A DNA stretch of 36,933 nt. It comes from Deltaproteobacteria bacterium. Its GTDB lineage: Bacteria; Desulfobacterota; Desulfuromonadia; Desulfuromonadales; Geopsychrobacteraceae. The position numbers and the translations under genes were made by a program. The notes under the pieces were generated by a model. It ran no database searches. It was not told the DNA's origin and saw only the letters and a program-made list of their open reading frames with translations. The stretch is taken from contig JAJRRT010000065.1 in assembly GCA_024279255.1 (NCBI GenBank), positions 1 to 36,933 on the forward strand, in the 5' to 3' direction. Positions 1 through 8,056 of this stretch are shown piece after piece (within the stretch, counting starts at the first letter, position 1; the number at the start of each line of letters is the position of its first letter).

Positions 1-473
1 CACCGTCGTCGAGGTGTTTCTTGACTCCGGCAAAGATATCCTCAACGCTCATGTCGACAATCGGTTTGCCCTGCTTCAAAACCGCATCACAGGCCGCCTG
101 ATACAGCGGGACGCTGCCGATACAGAGTTCGGTCTCGGCGATCACTGCAGCACGTATTTCATCGATTGGTCCGCCGGTCGACAGGTCCATCAGGGCGTCG
201 GCCCCAGCGGCCTGTGCGACCTTGGCTTTTTCAAGCTCCTTGTCGATGCTGGTATCGTCCTGACTGGTGCCGATATTGGCATTAACTTTGGTTCGCAAGC
301 CTTCGCCAACAGCAAGCGGTTTACCATTTTTACGCATGTTATTCAGGCAGATAACGGCAGTCCCTGCTGCAATTTTCTGGCGTAAAATTTCTGCATCGAT
401 TCCTTCAGTTTGCGCTGCGATGCGCATCTGATCACTGACTTGCCCGTTGCGGGCCATTTCCAGTTGAGTCATG
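1..473 (-). CDS. thiC: Phosphomethylpyrimidine synthase ThiC, N-terminal part
   Basis: ThiC is the radical-SAM enzyme that converts aminoimidazole ribotide to HMP phosphate, the pyrimidine half of thiamine. The 157 visible residues contain the family hallmarks RTKVNANIGTS and DLSTGG. The start is an ATG at 473, preceded by a GAGGAG ribosome-binding site. The protein begins directly with a MTQLEMARNGQ-type N-terminus, as in the short (about 430 aa) ThiC form that lacks the extra N-terminal domain of the E. coli/plant type. The Fe-S cysteine motif lies near the C-terminus and is outside the window. It sits downstream of thiED on the same strand, but its own promoter and a terminator hairpin lie in between. 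Identity is near certain; the gene is cut by the window edge. Confidence 0.96.
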
Positions 474-620
474 GTCTCCTCGAAAAAATAGCAGCGCCAA
501 AGTTTTCATGGCGCTGCTGCTATGAAATTGGTTGATTTCGTCACGGATTTTACCGTGACTCTACAATGTGCGCCTGCAATGTTGGTCCAGCATAAGGGGG
601 GAGGCTCTTTCAGGTCAACA
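474..620 (-). promoter_or_regulatory. Structured 5' leader of thiC
   Basis: The roughly 145-nt leader contains, in transcript order, a C-rich stretch (about 596-602), a 7-bp perfect hairpin (arms 553-559 and 540-546), a small GAAAT/ATTTC hairpin, and the terminator hairpin described separately. Size and layout fit a riboswitch with a terminator expression platform, and thiC leaders commonly carry TPP (THI-box) riboswitches. However, the conserved CUGAGA and ACCUGAUCUGG-type segments could not be found, so the ligand is unassigned. Confidence 0.4.
483..518 (-). terminator. Intrinsic terminator in the thiC leader (candidate attenuator)
   Basis: A GC-rich hairpin (AGCAGCGCCA paired with its complement, arms at about 490-499 and 509-518) is followed on the minus strand by TTTTTT. 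It ends only about 10 bases before the thiC start, so it must be read through for thiC to be made. That position fits a regulated attenuator rather than an ordinary end-of-gene terminator. Confidence 0.75.
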
Positions 621-649
621 AGTATCCTGTGTCTCATATAATGTCGCAA
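621..649 (-). promoter_or_regulatory. Candidate sigma-70 promoter for thiC
   Basis: Minus strand: -35 TTGCGA (644-649), 17-bp spacer, -10 GATACT (621-626). Each hexamer matches four of six consensus bases with ideal spacing. The predicted start, near 614, leaves a leader of about 140 nt. Confidence 0.4.
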
Positions 650-710
650 AATTGCGCTGGGATTTGGCGGGATAACATGGCGTGACTGATGGCGCATAGC
701 AAAGCTATAC

Positions 711-730
711 AACGAAAGCCCGACGGGCTG
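711..730 (-). terminator. Possible weak terminator after thiED
   Basis: A 5-bp AGCCC/GGGCT hairpin with a 3-nt loop (717-729) is followed on the minus strand by TTTCGTT, about 25 bases past the thiED stop. The stem is short, so termination is probably partial. Confidence 0.35.
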
Positions 731-753
731 CTAATTTTATGGGGCACAGGGGA

Positions 754-2172
754 CTACTGATGGAAATAACGGAACGCCGCTTCGACATGATTGACCGGGC
801 CATGGCCTTTCCCACATTCAACCGCAGTGGCAATCGACAGGTCGATAAATCTTTTAGCCTGTTCAACGGCCTGCAGCAGGGGAAATCCCTGAGCAAGAAA
901 AGTCGCTATGGCTGCAGAAAAAGTACAGCCAGTACCATGTGTGTTGCTGGTGTCGATTCGTGGTGAACGGAATTCATGTTTTTCATCGCCGATCAGGAGC
1001 AGGTCGACTGCATCTTCTTTTTTAAGGTGCCCACCTTTCATCAGGACATTTCGCGCGCCAAGACCCTGAAGCATTCGCCCGGCATCTTCCATCTCTGCCA
1101 GATTCCTGACCGGGGAGCCGGTTATTCTTTCGGCCTCAGGGAGATTTGGGGTGAGGAGATAGGTCTGAGGTAGTAGTTGTGAGAGCAGACTATCCAGTGC
1201 TTCGTCATCAAGTAGCGAGGCCCCACCTTTTGCAACCATGACCGGGTCGACTACTGCTAGCAGGTTGCGGTCGCGGATGGCCCTGGCAACCCTGGCAACG
1301 GTTCCCCCCCAGCTAAGCATGCCCGTCTTGACTGTGTCGGTTCCGATATCATCAAGAATTGCATCGAGTTGTGCCGTTACGAAATCAGCTTCAACGGGGA
1401 GAATGGCGTTGACACCTACGGTGTTCTGGGCGGTCAGGGCGGTAATTACGCTACTGCCGTAGCTGCCGAGTAAGCTGATTGTCTTTAAATCTGCCTGAAT
1501 TCCCGCACCGCCACCGCTGTCTGATCCGGCAATAGTGAGAACTCGGCCACGAGGACGATCGAGTTTGCGATTGAAAAGCAGGGCAAATTCACGGGCCGCA
1601 ATGCCTGGTGAGCTGTCTTGCATGACCGATGATATGACTGCAATGGCATCGGCTCCGGCGCCGATCGCCTGGTCTGCGCCACTGATATCTATGCCACCGA
1701 TTGCGACCAGAGGCACACGGATCGCGCGACGGACTTTGCGCAGGGCGTCGAGTCCGACAACCTGTGGCGTGTCTTTACTTGTTGTGGGGAAAATACTGCC
1801 AAGGGCAATATAATCGGCACCTTGAGATTCTGCCTTAAGGGCTTGGTCGACACTGTGGGTGGAGATGCCGATTATTTTATCGCGACCGAGAAGTTGTCGT
1901 GCTTGAGAAATGTTCATGTCGTCCTGACCGAGATGGACGCCATCGGCATCGATCTCTTTAGCCAGTTCGACAAAGTCGTTGATGATGAGCTTGGCCCCTG
2001 CGCTGTGGCAAAGTTCCCGTAACTGCACCGCTACCGTAAGGCGTTCACCGGCACTAATATTTTTGGCTCGATATTGAACGGTATTGGCACCGCCAGCAAG
2101 CGCACTCTCAACCCGCTTGAGAAGCTTGCCATCGCCGTTGTCGTCGGTGATCAGATAGAGTCCGGAAAGCAT
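754..2172 (-). CDS. thiED: Bifunctional thiamine-phosphate synthase / HMP(-P) kinase (ThiE-ThiD fusion)
   Basis: This 472-aa fusion joins two thiamine steps. Residues 1 to about 205 are ThiE, which couples HMP-PP to the thiazole phosphate; motifs QYRAKN, HLGQDD, GSIFPTTSK and VAIGGI are visible. Residues from about 212 to the end are ThiD, which phosphorylates HMP and HMP-P; motifs are TIAGSDSGGGAGIQADLKT near the start and GTGCTFSAAIA near the end. The fusion would pass ThiC product directly through both phosphorylations to ThiE. The ATG at 2172 follows an AGGAG-like site. It lies 92 bases after a cooT-like gene and upstream of thiC on the same strand. ThiE-ThiD fusions are known in related bacteria. 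Both active-site motif sets look complete. Confidence 0.95.
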   Translation of the reverse strand: MLSGLYLITDDNGDGKLLKRVESALAGGANTVQYRAKNISAGERLTVAVQLRELCHSAGAKLIINDFVELAKEIDADGVHLGQDDMNISQARQLLGRDKIIGISTHSVDQALKAESQGADYIALGSIFPTTSKDTPQVVGLDALRKVRRAIRVPLVAIGGIDISGADQAIGAGADAIAVISSVMQDSSPGIAAREFALLFNRKLDRPRGRVLTIAGSDSGGGAGIQADLKTISLLGSYGSSVITALTAQNTVGVNAILPVEADFVTAQLDAILDDIGTDTVKTGMLSWGGTVARVARAIRDRNLLAVVDPVMVAKGGASLLDDEALDSLLSQLLPQTYLLTPNLPEAERITGSPVRNLAEMEDAGRMLQGLGARNVLMKGGHLKKEDAVDLLLIGDEKHEFRSPRIDTSNTHGTGCTFSAAIATFLAQGFPLLQAVEQAKRFIDLSIATAVECGKGHGPVNHVEAAFRYFHQ

Positions 2173-2264
2173 CAGCGCGCTCCTGTCAGGTATCGAATGT
2201 TGGCGAGGCCGTATGTGGCAATTGCAAATCCTAGGTTCCAGGCACTTGGATTTAACTTTTTGGT

Positions 2265-2450
2265 TCAGGTGAGAATGATACGCTGGTTGAGAAGGTCTAT
2301 TTCAGTGATTTGTCCAGCAATAAGTTCGGTTTTGCCAAAGTTGTCGATCAACTTCACGCCAGCTTGTTGTACCAGTAGGGATGCAACGTTTTCGAGGCTG
2401 GTCTCTTCGTCACCAGAGATTAGTTTAAACGGACCGTAATCAAGACACAT
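2265..2450 (-). CDS. CooT-family small nickel-binding protein
   Basis: A 61-aa protein beginning MCLDYG and ending in EIDLLNQRIIL. The N-terminal Met-Cys and the C-terminal G-x-I-x-E-I-D-x-x-N-x-x-I-x-L pattern match the CooT family (PF10133), whose founder from Rhodospirillum rubrum binds Ni(II) through Cys2 and assists carbon monoxide dehydrogenase maturation. The ATG at 2450 has a GGGAGG site 7 bases upstream; this start, not a longer upstream extension, puts Cys at position 2 as the family requires. It heads a unit with thiED. No CODH genes are in the window, so the metal-related role is inferred. Members have also been annotated as predicted RNA-binding proteins. Confidence 0.75.
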   Translation of the reverse strand: MCLDYGPFKLISGDEETSLENVASLLVQQAGVKLIDNFGKTELIAGQITEIDLLNQRIILT

Positions 2451-2486
2451 GGATGGACCTCCCGAAAGTAGAAAAAACAATATTTG

Positions 2487-2516
2487 AGATTAGCAGAGGG
2501 TGTTAAATGCTGTCAA
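2487..2516 (-). promoter_or_regulatory. Candidate sigma-70 promoter for cooT-like/thiED
   Basis: Minus strand: perfect -35 TTGACA (2511-2516), 18-bp spacer, -10 TAATCT (2487-2492). It lies in the 180-bp region shared with the divergent alr gene, about 30 bases upstream of the cooT-like start. Confidence 0.45.
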
Positions 2517-2631
2517 TTGTAATCCCTGAGATAGCAAGTGCTGGTTTGAGGTCTTTACAGCTTGGGCTTCCCCCTTTAAACTACTTCGATATGCAGTTCC
2601 CGTCAGATACACCGAAAGAATAGTGTGAAAA

Positions 2632-3753
2632 ATGGATTTTCCGCAACGCCCAACCCGGGTTGACATTGACTTGTCGGCCCTGCGCCACAACCTGCAACAG
2701 GTCAGAAACTTCTGTTCTGTCGGACAGGGCGTGATGGCCGTCGTCAAGGCCGATGCCTATGGGCATGGCGCTGTCGCTATCAGTCGTGTCCTTGAAGAGG
2801 AAGCTGTCGAGCAATTCGCGGTCGCTTCTCTGGAAGAGGGGATAGAGCTGCGTGATGCCGGGATTAAAAGACCGATTCTGGTATTTGGTGGTTGTTACCC
2901 GGGACAGGAAGCTGAGTTCTTACACCAGAGTCTGGTTGCTGCTGTTTTCAGTCTGTCAGATCTACAACGTCTTAAGCAGTTTGGTGAAGAGAATGGTACA
3001 AGTATTCCCATTCATCTAAAATGTGACACTGGGATGAGTCGTGTCGGGTTTCTTCCCGATGAAATTCCGTGTCTGATCGATTTGTTGAAGGGGGCTGCCG
3101 GGGTTGAGGTCGTTGGTCTGATGTCACATCTGGCCTGTGCCGATGACACAGGTTCCACGGTGACCCGTCAGCAAATCAAAATATTTCGTAAAATTCTTCA
3201 ACAACTGAACGCTGCAGGTATCCATCCACCCAGCATTCATTTAAGTAATAGTGCCGGTTTGGCTGCCTGGGACGTTCCGGAATGCACCCTGGTTCGTTCG
3301 GGAATCGTTTTGTATGGCGGTTACCCCTCCAGCGAGTTTGAATCACGGCTCGTTCTGCAGCCGGTCATGACCTTTTCGACCCGGATTGCCCAATTGCGAA
3401 CTCTAAAAGCCGGGCAGGGGATCTCCTATGGACATACCTATACGACGCAACGCCCGACCCGTCTGGCAACCCTGCCGGTCGGCTATGCTGATGGGTATAA
3501 TCGTTTGCTCTCTAATGCTGGCGAGGTGTTGATACGTGGCGCGCGTGCACCAGTTGTCGGACGAGTCTGCATGGACTGGATTCTGGTCGATGTCACAGAT
3601 ATTGACAATGCTGAAGTTGGGGACCGAGTGGTGCTGTTCGGAACCGATGGTGAACAGTCTATTAGCGCTGAGGAGTGGGGCGAAAAGCTGGATACGATTA
3701 ACTATGAGGTCTTCTGTCGTGTCGGCCCACGGGTGCCGCGTTATTTTGTTTGA
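2632..3753 (+). CDS. alr: Alanine racemase
   Basis: A 373-aa PLP enzyme that interconverts L- and D-alanine for peptidoglycan. Fold-type III features are visible: the PLP lysine in VVKADAYGHG near residue 40, the catalytic tyrosine region GISYGHTY near residue 265, and GRVCMDW near residue 310, where many homologues have GRVCMDQ. Length is normal. The ATG at 2632 has only a weak purine-rich upstream region. It is divergent from the cooT-like gene, and purH follows after 204 bases. Confidence 0.95.
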   Translation: MDFPQRPTRVDIDLSALRHNLQQVRNFCSVGQGVMAVVKADAYGHGAVAISRVLEEEAVEQFAVASLEEGIELRDAGIKRPILVFGGCYPGQEAEFLHQSLVAAVFSLSDLQRLKQFGEENGTSIPIHLKCDTGMSRVGFLPDEIPCLIDLLKGAAGVEVVGLMSHLACADDTGSTVTRQQIKIFRKILQQLNAAGIHPPSIHLSNSAGLAAWDVPECTLVRSGIVLYGGYPSSEFESRLVLQPVMTFSTRIAQLRTLKAGQGISYGHTYTTQRPTRLATLPVGYADGYNRLLSNAGEVLIRGARAPVVGRVCMDWILVDVTDIDNAEVGDRVVLFGTDGEQSISAEEWGEKLDTINYEVFCRVGPRVPRYFV

Positions 3754-3829
3754 GGTTAGTCTGGATTGAAAAGAGTTGCCCGGACCCAGTCTTTATGCTA
3801 GAAAAAGTCCTTCTCCGGCAGCACCATCT

Positions 3830-3932
3830 TTGTCGGAATCCCCTTTAAGTATATATAAATTGTGGATGGACAGTCGATGCGGCTGTCCATTCTTGTTTCG
3901 ATTTTTCGGGTACGGACTAATCGCGGTACCCG
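3830..3932 (+). promoter_or_regulatory. Candidate purH promoter and two-hairpin leader
   Basis: A TATATA/TATAAA -10 (3852-3859) lies 16-18 bases after TTGTCG (3830-3835). The predicted leader contains an 8-bp hairpin (3866-3873 with 3883-3890) followed by a T-rich run, then a second 7-bp hairpin CGGGTAC/GTACCCG (3907-3913 with 3926-3932). This could be an alr terminator plus a purH leader, or an attenuator. No known purine or ZTP riboswitch consensus was recognised. Confidence 0.35.
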
Positions 3933-3957
3933 GTGTGGAAAGGATAATTATTAAGCT

Positions 3958-5523
3958 ATGGCGATGATCAAACGTGCTCTGGTGTCGGTTTCTGATAAGG
4001 CTGGCATTGTCGAACTTGTCCGTGAACTCTGCGGATTTGGTGTTGAGATTCTCTCAACTGGTGGAACGGCAAAGTTGATTCGTGAAGCCGGATTACCGGT
4101 GATGGATGTTTCTGATTTTACCGGATATCCAGAGATGCTCGATGGCCGGGTCAAGACCCTGCACCCCAAGGTTCACGGTGGTTTGCTTGGCCTACGTGAT
4201 AACCCTGCGCACGTTGCGACCATGGCTGAGCACGGCATTGAAAATATCGACATGGTCGTGGTCAATCTCTATCCCTTTGAGGCGACTGTAGCCAAGCCGG
4301 ATTGCAGCCTTGAGGATGCTATTGAAAATATCGATATTGGCGGCCCGACGATGTTGCGTAGTGCGGCCAAGAATAATCGTTCGGTCACCGTTCTGGTTGA
4401 TCCGCTCGATTATGGCCCAGTTCTCGCTGAGATGAAGAAGAGTGGTGGCAGCGTTTCTCCCGAATCAAACTTCAAGCTGGCGGTCAAGGTTTATCAGCAT
4501 ACTGCAGCTTATGACGGAGCAATTTCGAACTGGCTTGGCAAGAAGACCGGCGAAGAGCATGCCGATTTCCCTCCAGCGCTAAGCCTGCAATTCAAGAAGG
4601 CCCAGTCGATGCGTTATGGCGAAAATCCGCATCAGCAGGCCGCTTTTTATGTTGAGAAAGCAATTTCGGAGGCTTCAATTTCGACCGCCCGTCAACTTCA
4701 GGGCAAAGAACTCTCTTACAATAATATTGGTGATACCGATGCCGCTCTTGAGTGCGTGAAGCAGTTCACTGAAGGGCCGGCCTGTGTCATTGTCAAACAT
4801 GCTAATCCTTGCGGCGTCGCAATAGGCGAAACCCTGTTGGCAGCCTATGAGCGCGCTTTCTCTACCGATCCGGAATCCTCTTTCGGCGGAATTATCGCTG
4901 TGAACCGTGAGCTCGATTGTGAGACTGCACAAGCGATTGTCGATAAGCAGTTTGTCGAGGTGATTATCGCTCCAGCGGTAGCAAAGGGTGTTTCGGAAAT
5001 TATTGCAGCCAAGAAGAATGTTCGTCTGCTTGAGTGTGGTTTTTGGACTGAGCAGTCGAGTGCGCGTTACGATTTTAAACGCGTTAATGGCGGTCTGCTG
5101 GTTCAGGACACCGATCTGCTGTTGAGCGGCGACCTTGAGGTCGTAAGCAAGCGGGTCCCGACCGCTAAAGAGCGTGAAGATTTGATGTTTGCCTGGCGGG
5201 TTGCCAAATTCGTCAAGAGCAACGCTATAGTATATGGGCGCGATGGCATGACCATCGGTGTCGGGGCCGGGCAGATGAGCCGTGTCAATTCAGCACGTAT
5301 TGCTGTTATCAAGGCCGAGCATGCCGGTCTTGAAGTTCAGGGCTCAGCGATGGCGTCTGATGCCTTCTTCCCCTTCCGTGATGGTATCGATAATGCCGCC
5401 GCCGCTGGGGTAACAGCGGTCATTCAGCCGGGGGGGTCGATTCGTGACGAAGAGGTTATTGCTGCAGCTGATGAGCATGGTATCGCAATGATTTTTACAA
5501 GCATGAGGCATTTTCGGCATTGA
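3958..5523 (+). CDS. purH: Bifunctional AICAR transformylase / IMP cyclohydrolase
   Basis: A 521-aa enzyme for the last two steps of IMP synthesis. The N-terminal IMP cyclohydrolase domain (about residues 1-195) includes STGGTAK and the [13 protein letters not shown] region. The C-terminal AICAR transformylase domain contains MRYGENPHQ and the catalytic KHANPCG motif near residue 280. Length matches the family. The ATG at 3958 and one two codons later both follow an AAGGA sequence; the upstream one is kept. It starts a purH-purD-purE cluster with gaps of about 50 and 35 bases. Confidence 0.97.
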   Translation: MAMIKRALVSVSDKAGIVELVRELCGFGVEILSTGGTAKLIREAGLPVMDVSDFTGYPEMLDGRVKTLHPKVHGGLLGLRDNPAHVATMAEHGIENIDMVVVNLYPFEATVAKPDCSLEDAIENIDIGGPTMLRSAAKNNRSVTVLVDPLDYGPVLAEMKKSGGSVSPESNFKLAVKVYQHTAAYDGAISNWLGKKTGEEHADFPPALSLQFKKAQSMRYGENPHQQAAFYVEKAISEASISTARQLQGKELSYNNIGDTDAALECVKQFTEGPACVIVKHANPCGVAIGETLLAAYERAFSTDPESSFGGIIAVNRELDCETAQAIVDKQFVEVIIAPAVAKGVSEIIAAKKNVRLLECGFWTEQSSARYDFKRVNGGLLVQDTDLLLSGDLEVVSKRVPTAKEREDLMFAWRVAKFVKSNAIVYGRDGMTIGVGAGQMSRVNSARIAVIKAEHAGLEVQGSAMASDAFFPFRDGIDNAAAAGVTAVIQPGGSIRDEEVIAAADEHGIAMIFTSMRHFRH

Positions 5524-5574
5524 GAAAATACCGTGAAGTCTGTGCGGTTGGACGCGCTTAAGGGAGTCTGAAAA

Positions 5575-6846
5575 ATGAAAGTTTTAGTTGTCGGTGGTGG
5601 TGGCCGTGAACACGCGCTCTGTTGGAAAATTTCCCAGTCCCCTCTGGTTAAAACTCTTTATTGTGCACCCGGAAACCCCGGGATCGCTGAGTTGGCCGAG
5701 TGCGTCCATATTGGTGCTGATGAAATCGATGCACTGCTCGATTTTGCCTTGGCGGAAAAGATTGATCTGACTCTGGTCGGTCCTGAAGTGCCTTTGACCA
5801 TGGGGATTGTCGACCAATTCCAGGCCGCAGGACTTGAGATCTTCGGGCCGAATCAGGCGGCGGCTCAGATTGAGGGGAGCAAAGGATTCTCCAAGGATCT
5901 GATGGCTCGCCACAATATTCCCACTGCAGCTTATCAAAGCTTCTCCGATCACGCCGCTGCGGTGGCCTATATACGTGAGCAGGGTGCACCGATCGTGGTT
6001 AAGGCCGATGGTCTGGCGGCAGGTAAGGGTGTTATCGTCGCTATGACCGAGGGCGAGGCGATTGCCGGAGTCGATGACATTATGCTCGACAAGGTGTTCG
6101 GCAGTGCCGGCGCCAGTGTCGTTATCGAAGAATTCATGGAAGGTGAAGAGGCTTCTTTCTTCGCCTTTACCGATGGCAAGAATATTTTGCCATTGGCCTC
6201 TTCGCAGGACCACAAGCGGGCTTTTGATGGAGATGAAGGTCCTAATACCGGAGGTATGGGGGCTTATTCGCCAGCACCGGTTGTCACTGCGGCACTGCAT
6301 GATGAAATCGTTGAAACTATTGTTAAACCGACCATTGAGGGGATGGCTGCGGATGGGCACCCCTATGTCGGTATCCTGTATGTCGGGTTGATGATCAAAG
6401 ACGGCAAGCCCCGCGTGGTTGAGTACAATGCGCGTTTTGGCGACCCCGAGGCGCAACCGCTGCTGATGAGAATGAAGTCAGACATCGTTCCGGTGCTGCA
6501 AGCCTGTGCCCGTGGTGAATTGACTCAGGATTCAATTGAATGGCATGACAAGGCCGCGGTCTGTGTGGTCATGGCTTCAGGTGGGTACCCAGGCCGTTTT
6601 GAAAAAGGTCTACCGATCAGTGGTCTGGACGCGGCTGCAAAGATTGATGATCTGGTTGTCTTTCATGCAGGTACAACGTTGATAGATGGCGTTGTTGTCA
6701 ACAATGGTGGTCGTGTGCTCGGCGTGACCGGGCTGGGTGCCGATGTGGCTTCGGCCATTGAATGTGCTTACCTGGGAATCAATGAGATTCGCTGGCAGGA
6801 TGTTCATTATCGTAAGGATATTGGACAGAAGGCCTTGAACCGTTAG
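5575..6846 (+). CDS. purD: Phosphoribosylamine-glycine ligase
   Basis: A 423-aa ATP-grasp enzyme that makes glycinamide ribonucleotide. Visible features are the N-terminal VLVVGGGGREHALCW motif, the EGSKGFSKDLM segment, the glycine-rich ATP-grasp loop KADGLAAGKGV, and the metal-binding EYNARFGDPEAQ near residue 290. Length is typical. The ATG at 5575 follows a GGGAGTC site. It belongs to the purH-purD-purE operon. A long antisense frame within this gene is a codon-bias shadow. Confidence 0.97.
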   Translation: MKVLVVGGGGREHALCWKISQSPLVKTLYCAPGNPGIAELAECVHIGADEIDALLDFALAEKIDLTLVGPEVPLTMGIVDQFQAAGLEIFGPNQAAAQIEGSKGFSKDLMARHNIPTAAYQSFSDHAAAVAYIREQGAPIVVKADGLAAGKGVIVAMTEGEAIAGVDDIMLDKVFGSAGASVVIEEFMEGEEASFFAFTDGKNILPLASSQDHKRAFDGDEGPNTGGMGAYSPAPVVTAALHDEIVETIVKPTIEGMAADGHPYVGILYVGLMIKDGKPRVVEYNARFGDPEAQPLLMRMKSDIVPVLQACARGELTQDSIEWHDKAAVCVVMASGGYPGRFEKGLPISGLDAAAKIDDLVVFHAGTTLIDGVVVNNGGRVLGVTGLGADVASAIECAYLGINEIRWQDVHYRKDIGQKALNR

Positions 6847-6881
6847 AGAGAATGTCCCTTTTTTAGTCGGAGTGAAGAAGA

Positions 6882-7403
6882 ATGAGTAAGAAACCGTTAG
6901 TCGGAATACTGATGGGGAGTGATAACGACTATGAAGTAATGGTCGAAACCGGCAGGGCGCTCAAACAGTTCGGTATCCCCTTTGAGATGATTGTTTCGAG
7001 TGCCCATCGTACTCCCGAGCGGACAACTGCTTTTGTTCGTAAGGCCAAAGAGTGCGGTATGAAAGTCTTGATTGCTGGTGCTGGCGCGGCAGCGCACCTG
7101 GCTGGAGTCGTCGCAGCAGAAACTACTCTGCCGGTAATCGCTGTGCCGATTGATGCGACTGCTATGCGCGGTCTTGATGCTTTGTTGGCGATGGTTCAGA
7201 TGCCGGCTGGTATCCCGGTCGCAACCATGGCGATTGGGAAGGCCGGAGCGAAAAATGCCGGAATCTTTGCTGCGCAAATTATTGCGGCAAGTGATGATGG
7301 GCTGGCGCGTAAGCTTGAAGACTACAAGTTGGAGATGGCGGCAGGGGTGATTGTCAAGGCTGAATCTTTACAGCAACGCCTTCTGGACGACGGACTCGCC
7401 TGA
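6882..7403 (+). CDS. purE: N5-carboxyaminoimidazole ribonucleotide mutase
   Basis: A 173-aa class I PurE that converts N5-CAIR to CAIR. Motifs are MGSDNDYEVM, the SSAHRTPER loop, GAGAAAHLAGV and VQMPAGIPVATMAIG. Class I PurE normally works with PurK, which is not in the window. It is the last gene of the purine operon, 35 bases after purD, with a purine-rich site before the ATG. Confidence 0.95.
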   Translation: MSKKPLVGILMGSDNDYEVMVETGRALKQFGIPFEMIVSSAHRTPERTTAFVRKAKECGMKVLIAGAGAAAHLAGVVAAETTLPVIAVPIDATAMRGLDALLAMVQMPAGIPVATMAIGKAGAKNAGIFAAQIIAASDDGLARKLEDYKLEMAAGVIVKAESLQQRLLDDGLA

Positions 7404-7457
7404 GGAGAGGGAACACTGGGTTCTCGCGGGCGAGATGCGTGAAAAGACGCTCTTGAG

Positions 7458-7472
7458 GTATACAGTATACTG
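7458..7472. promoter_or_regulatory. Palindromic candidate operator
   Basis: GTATACAGTATAC (7458-7470) consists of two self-complementary GTATAC hexamers, and CAGTATACTG (7463-7472) within it is a perfect 10-bp palindrome. It lies 8 bases upstream of the -35 of the tetraheme cytochrome promoter, a normal place for a repressor or activator site (GntR- or TetR-like operators have this style). The regulator is unknown. Confidence 0.35.
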
Positions 7473-7480
7473 TTTTTCCA

Positions 7481-7510
7481 TTGACAGACTCTGGTCTTTT
7501 GTAATATTTT
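7481..7510 (+). promoter_or_regulatory. Candidate sigma-70 promoter of the tetraheme cytochrome
   Basis: Perfect -35 TTGACA at 7481-7486. The -10 is either TAATAT at 7502-7507 (15-bp spacer) or TATTTT at 7505-7510 (18-bp spacer). The leader to the start codon is about 45 nt. Confidence 0.5.
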
Positions 7511-7563
7511 TTTACGCCAATTTGGAAACATTTGTGTTTCTGTAAACTATGAGGAGATGGTAA

Positions 7564-7884
7564 ATGAAAAAGATTGTTATCTTGTTGGTTGTTGCCGGTC
7601 TTGTTGCTACCACCGCTATGTTTGCTATGGCAAACAATGGCCCCGCAGAAGTTAAGCTCGAAGCAAGCATGGGGACTGTAACTTTTCAGCATGCCGCTCA
7701 CCAGGGCCGTGTCGCTGACTGCACAACCTGTCACCACAATGGTGTTGAGGCTGGTGCATGTACCAGCTGTCACGGAGTGAAAGCCGATGCACCCAAAGCT
7801 AAAAAAGTTTTCCATAAGTTGTGCAAGAGTTGCCACAAGAAACAAAGCGGTCCGACCAAGTGTAAGCAGTGCCACGTTAAATAA
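7564..7884 (+). CDS. Periplasmic tetraheme cytochrome c3/c7-type
   Basis: A 106-aa exported protein with a signal peptide (residues 1 to about 23). It has four CxxCH heme sites: CTTCH (53-57), CTSCH (66-70), CKSCH (87-91) and CKQCH (100-104). Exactly four other histidines (43, 46, 58, 84) are available as distal ligands, consistent with four bis-His low-potential hemes. The FQHAAHQGRVADC segment resembles the start of triheme PpcA-type c7 cytochromes, which shuttle electrons through the periplasm, but this one has one more heme. The ATG at 7564 follows GAGGAGATGG. It is monocistronic: own promoter upstream and a strong terminator downstream. It is a likely electron donor to the outer-membrane cytochromes encoded next. 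Confidence 0.9.
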   Translation: MKKIVILLVVAGLVATTAMFAMANNGPAEVKLEASMGTVTFQHAAHQGRVADCTTCHHNGVEAGACTSCHGVKADAPKAKKVFHKLCKSCHKKQSGPTKCKQCHVK

Positions 7885-7910
7885 GGCATAGCAACAAAGG
7901 TCAATTTGAA

Positions 7911-7941
7911 AGAGCCGGTCTGGCAACAGACCGGCTCTTTT
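7911..7941 (+). terminator. Strong intrinsic terminator
   Basis: A perfect 12-bp stem AGAGCCGGTCTG (7911-7922, paired with 7927-7938) closed by a GCAA tetraloop and followed by TTTT. It ends the tetraheme cytochrome transcript and insulates the next promoter. Confidence 0.9.
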
Positions 7942-7948
7942 GCGTTCC

Positions 7949-7965
7949 TTGGCGCCGGTATTGCA
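7949..7965 (+). promoter_or_regulatory. Sigma-54 (RpoN) promoter of the 25-heme cytochrome
   Basis: TTGGCGCCGGTATTGCA matches the -24/-12 consensus TTGGCACGnnnnTTGCA with two mismatches. The invariant GG (7951-7952) and GC (7963-7964) are separated by exactly 10 bases. The predicted start near 7976 gives a leader of about 80 nt. An enhancer-binding activator would be needed. Confidence 0.7.
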
Positions 7966-8056
7966 CTTTGTATGGAGCCGCTTTCTGCTGGATTCATTGG
8001 GTTGAATCCTGTATTCTGTCCGCGCTTTTAATTTTTTGCCTCAAAGGGGTGTTGTT

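Noticed and set aside
540..620. TPP riboswitch aptamer upstream of thiC
   Set aside because: Expected from gene identity, but CUGAGA, the GAACCUGAU segment and the closing AGGGA were not found on the minus strand; reported only as an unassigned leader.
5584..6456. 290-aa antisense open frame within purD
   Set aside because: It lies entirely opposite the intact purD gene, has no ribosome-binding site or family features, and reflects codon bias.
8036..8056. Earlier TTG start for the 25-heme cytochrome
   Set aside because: The ATG at 8057 has AAAGGGG at good distance and starts a normal signal peptide; the extension would sit before it without its own ribosome-binding site.
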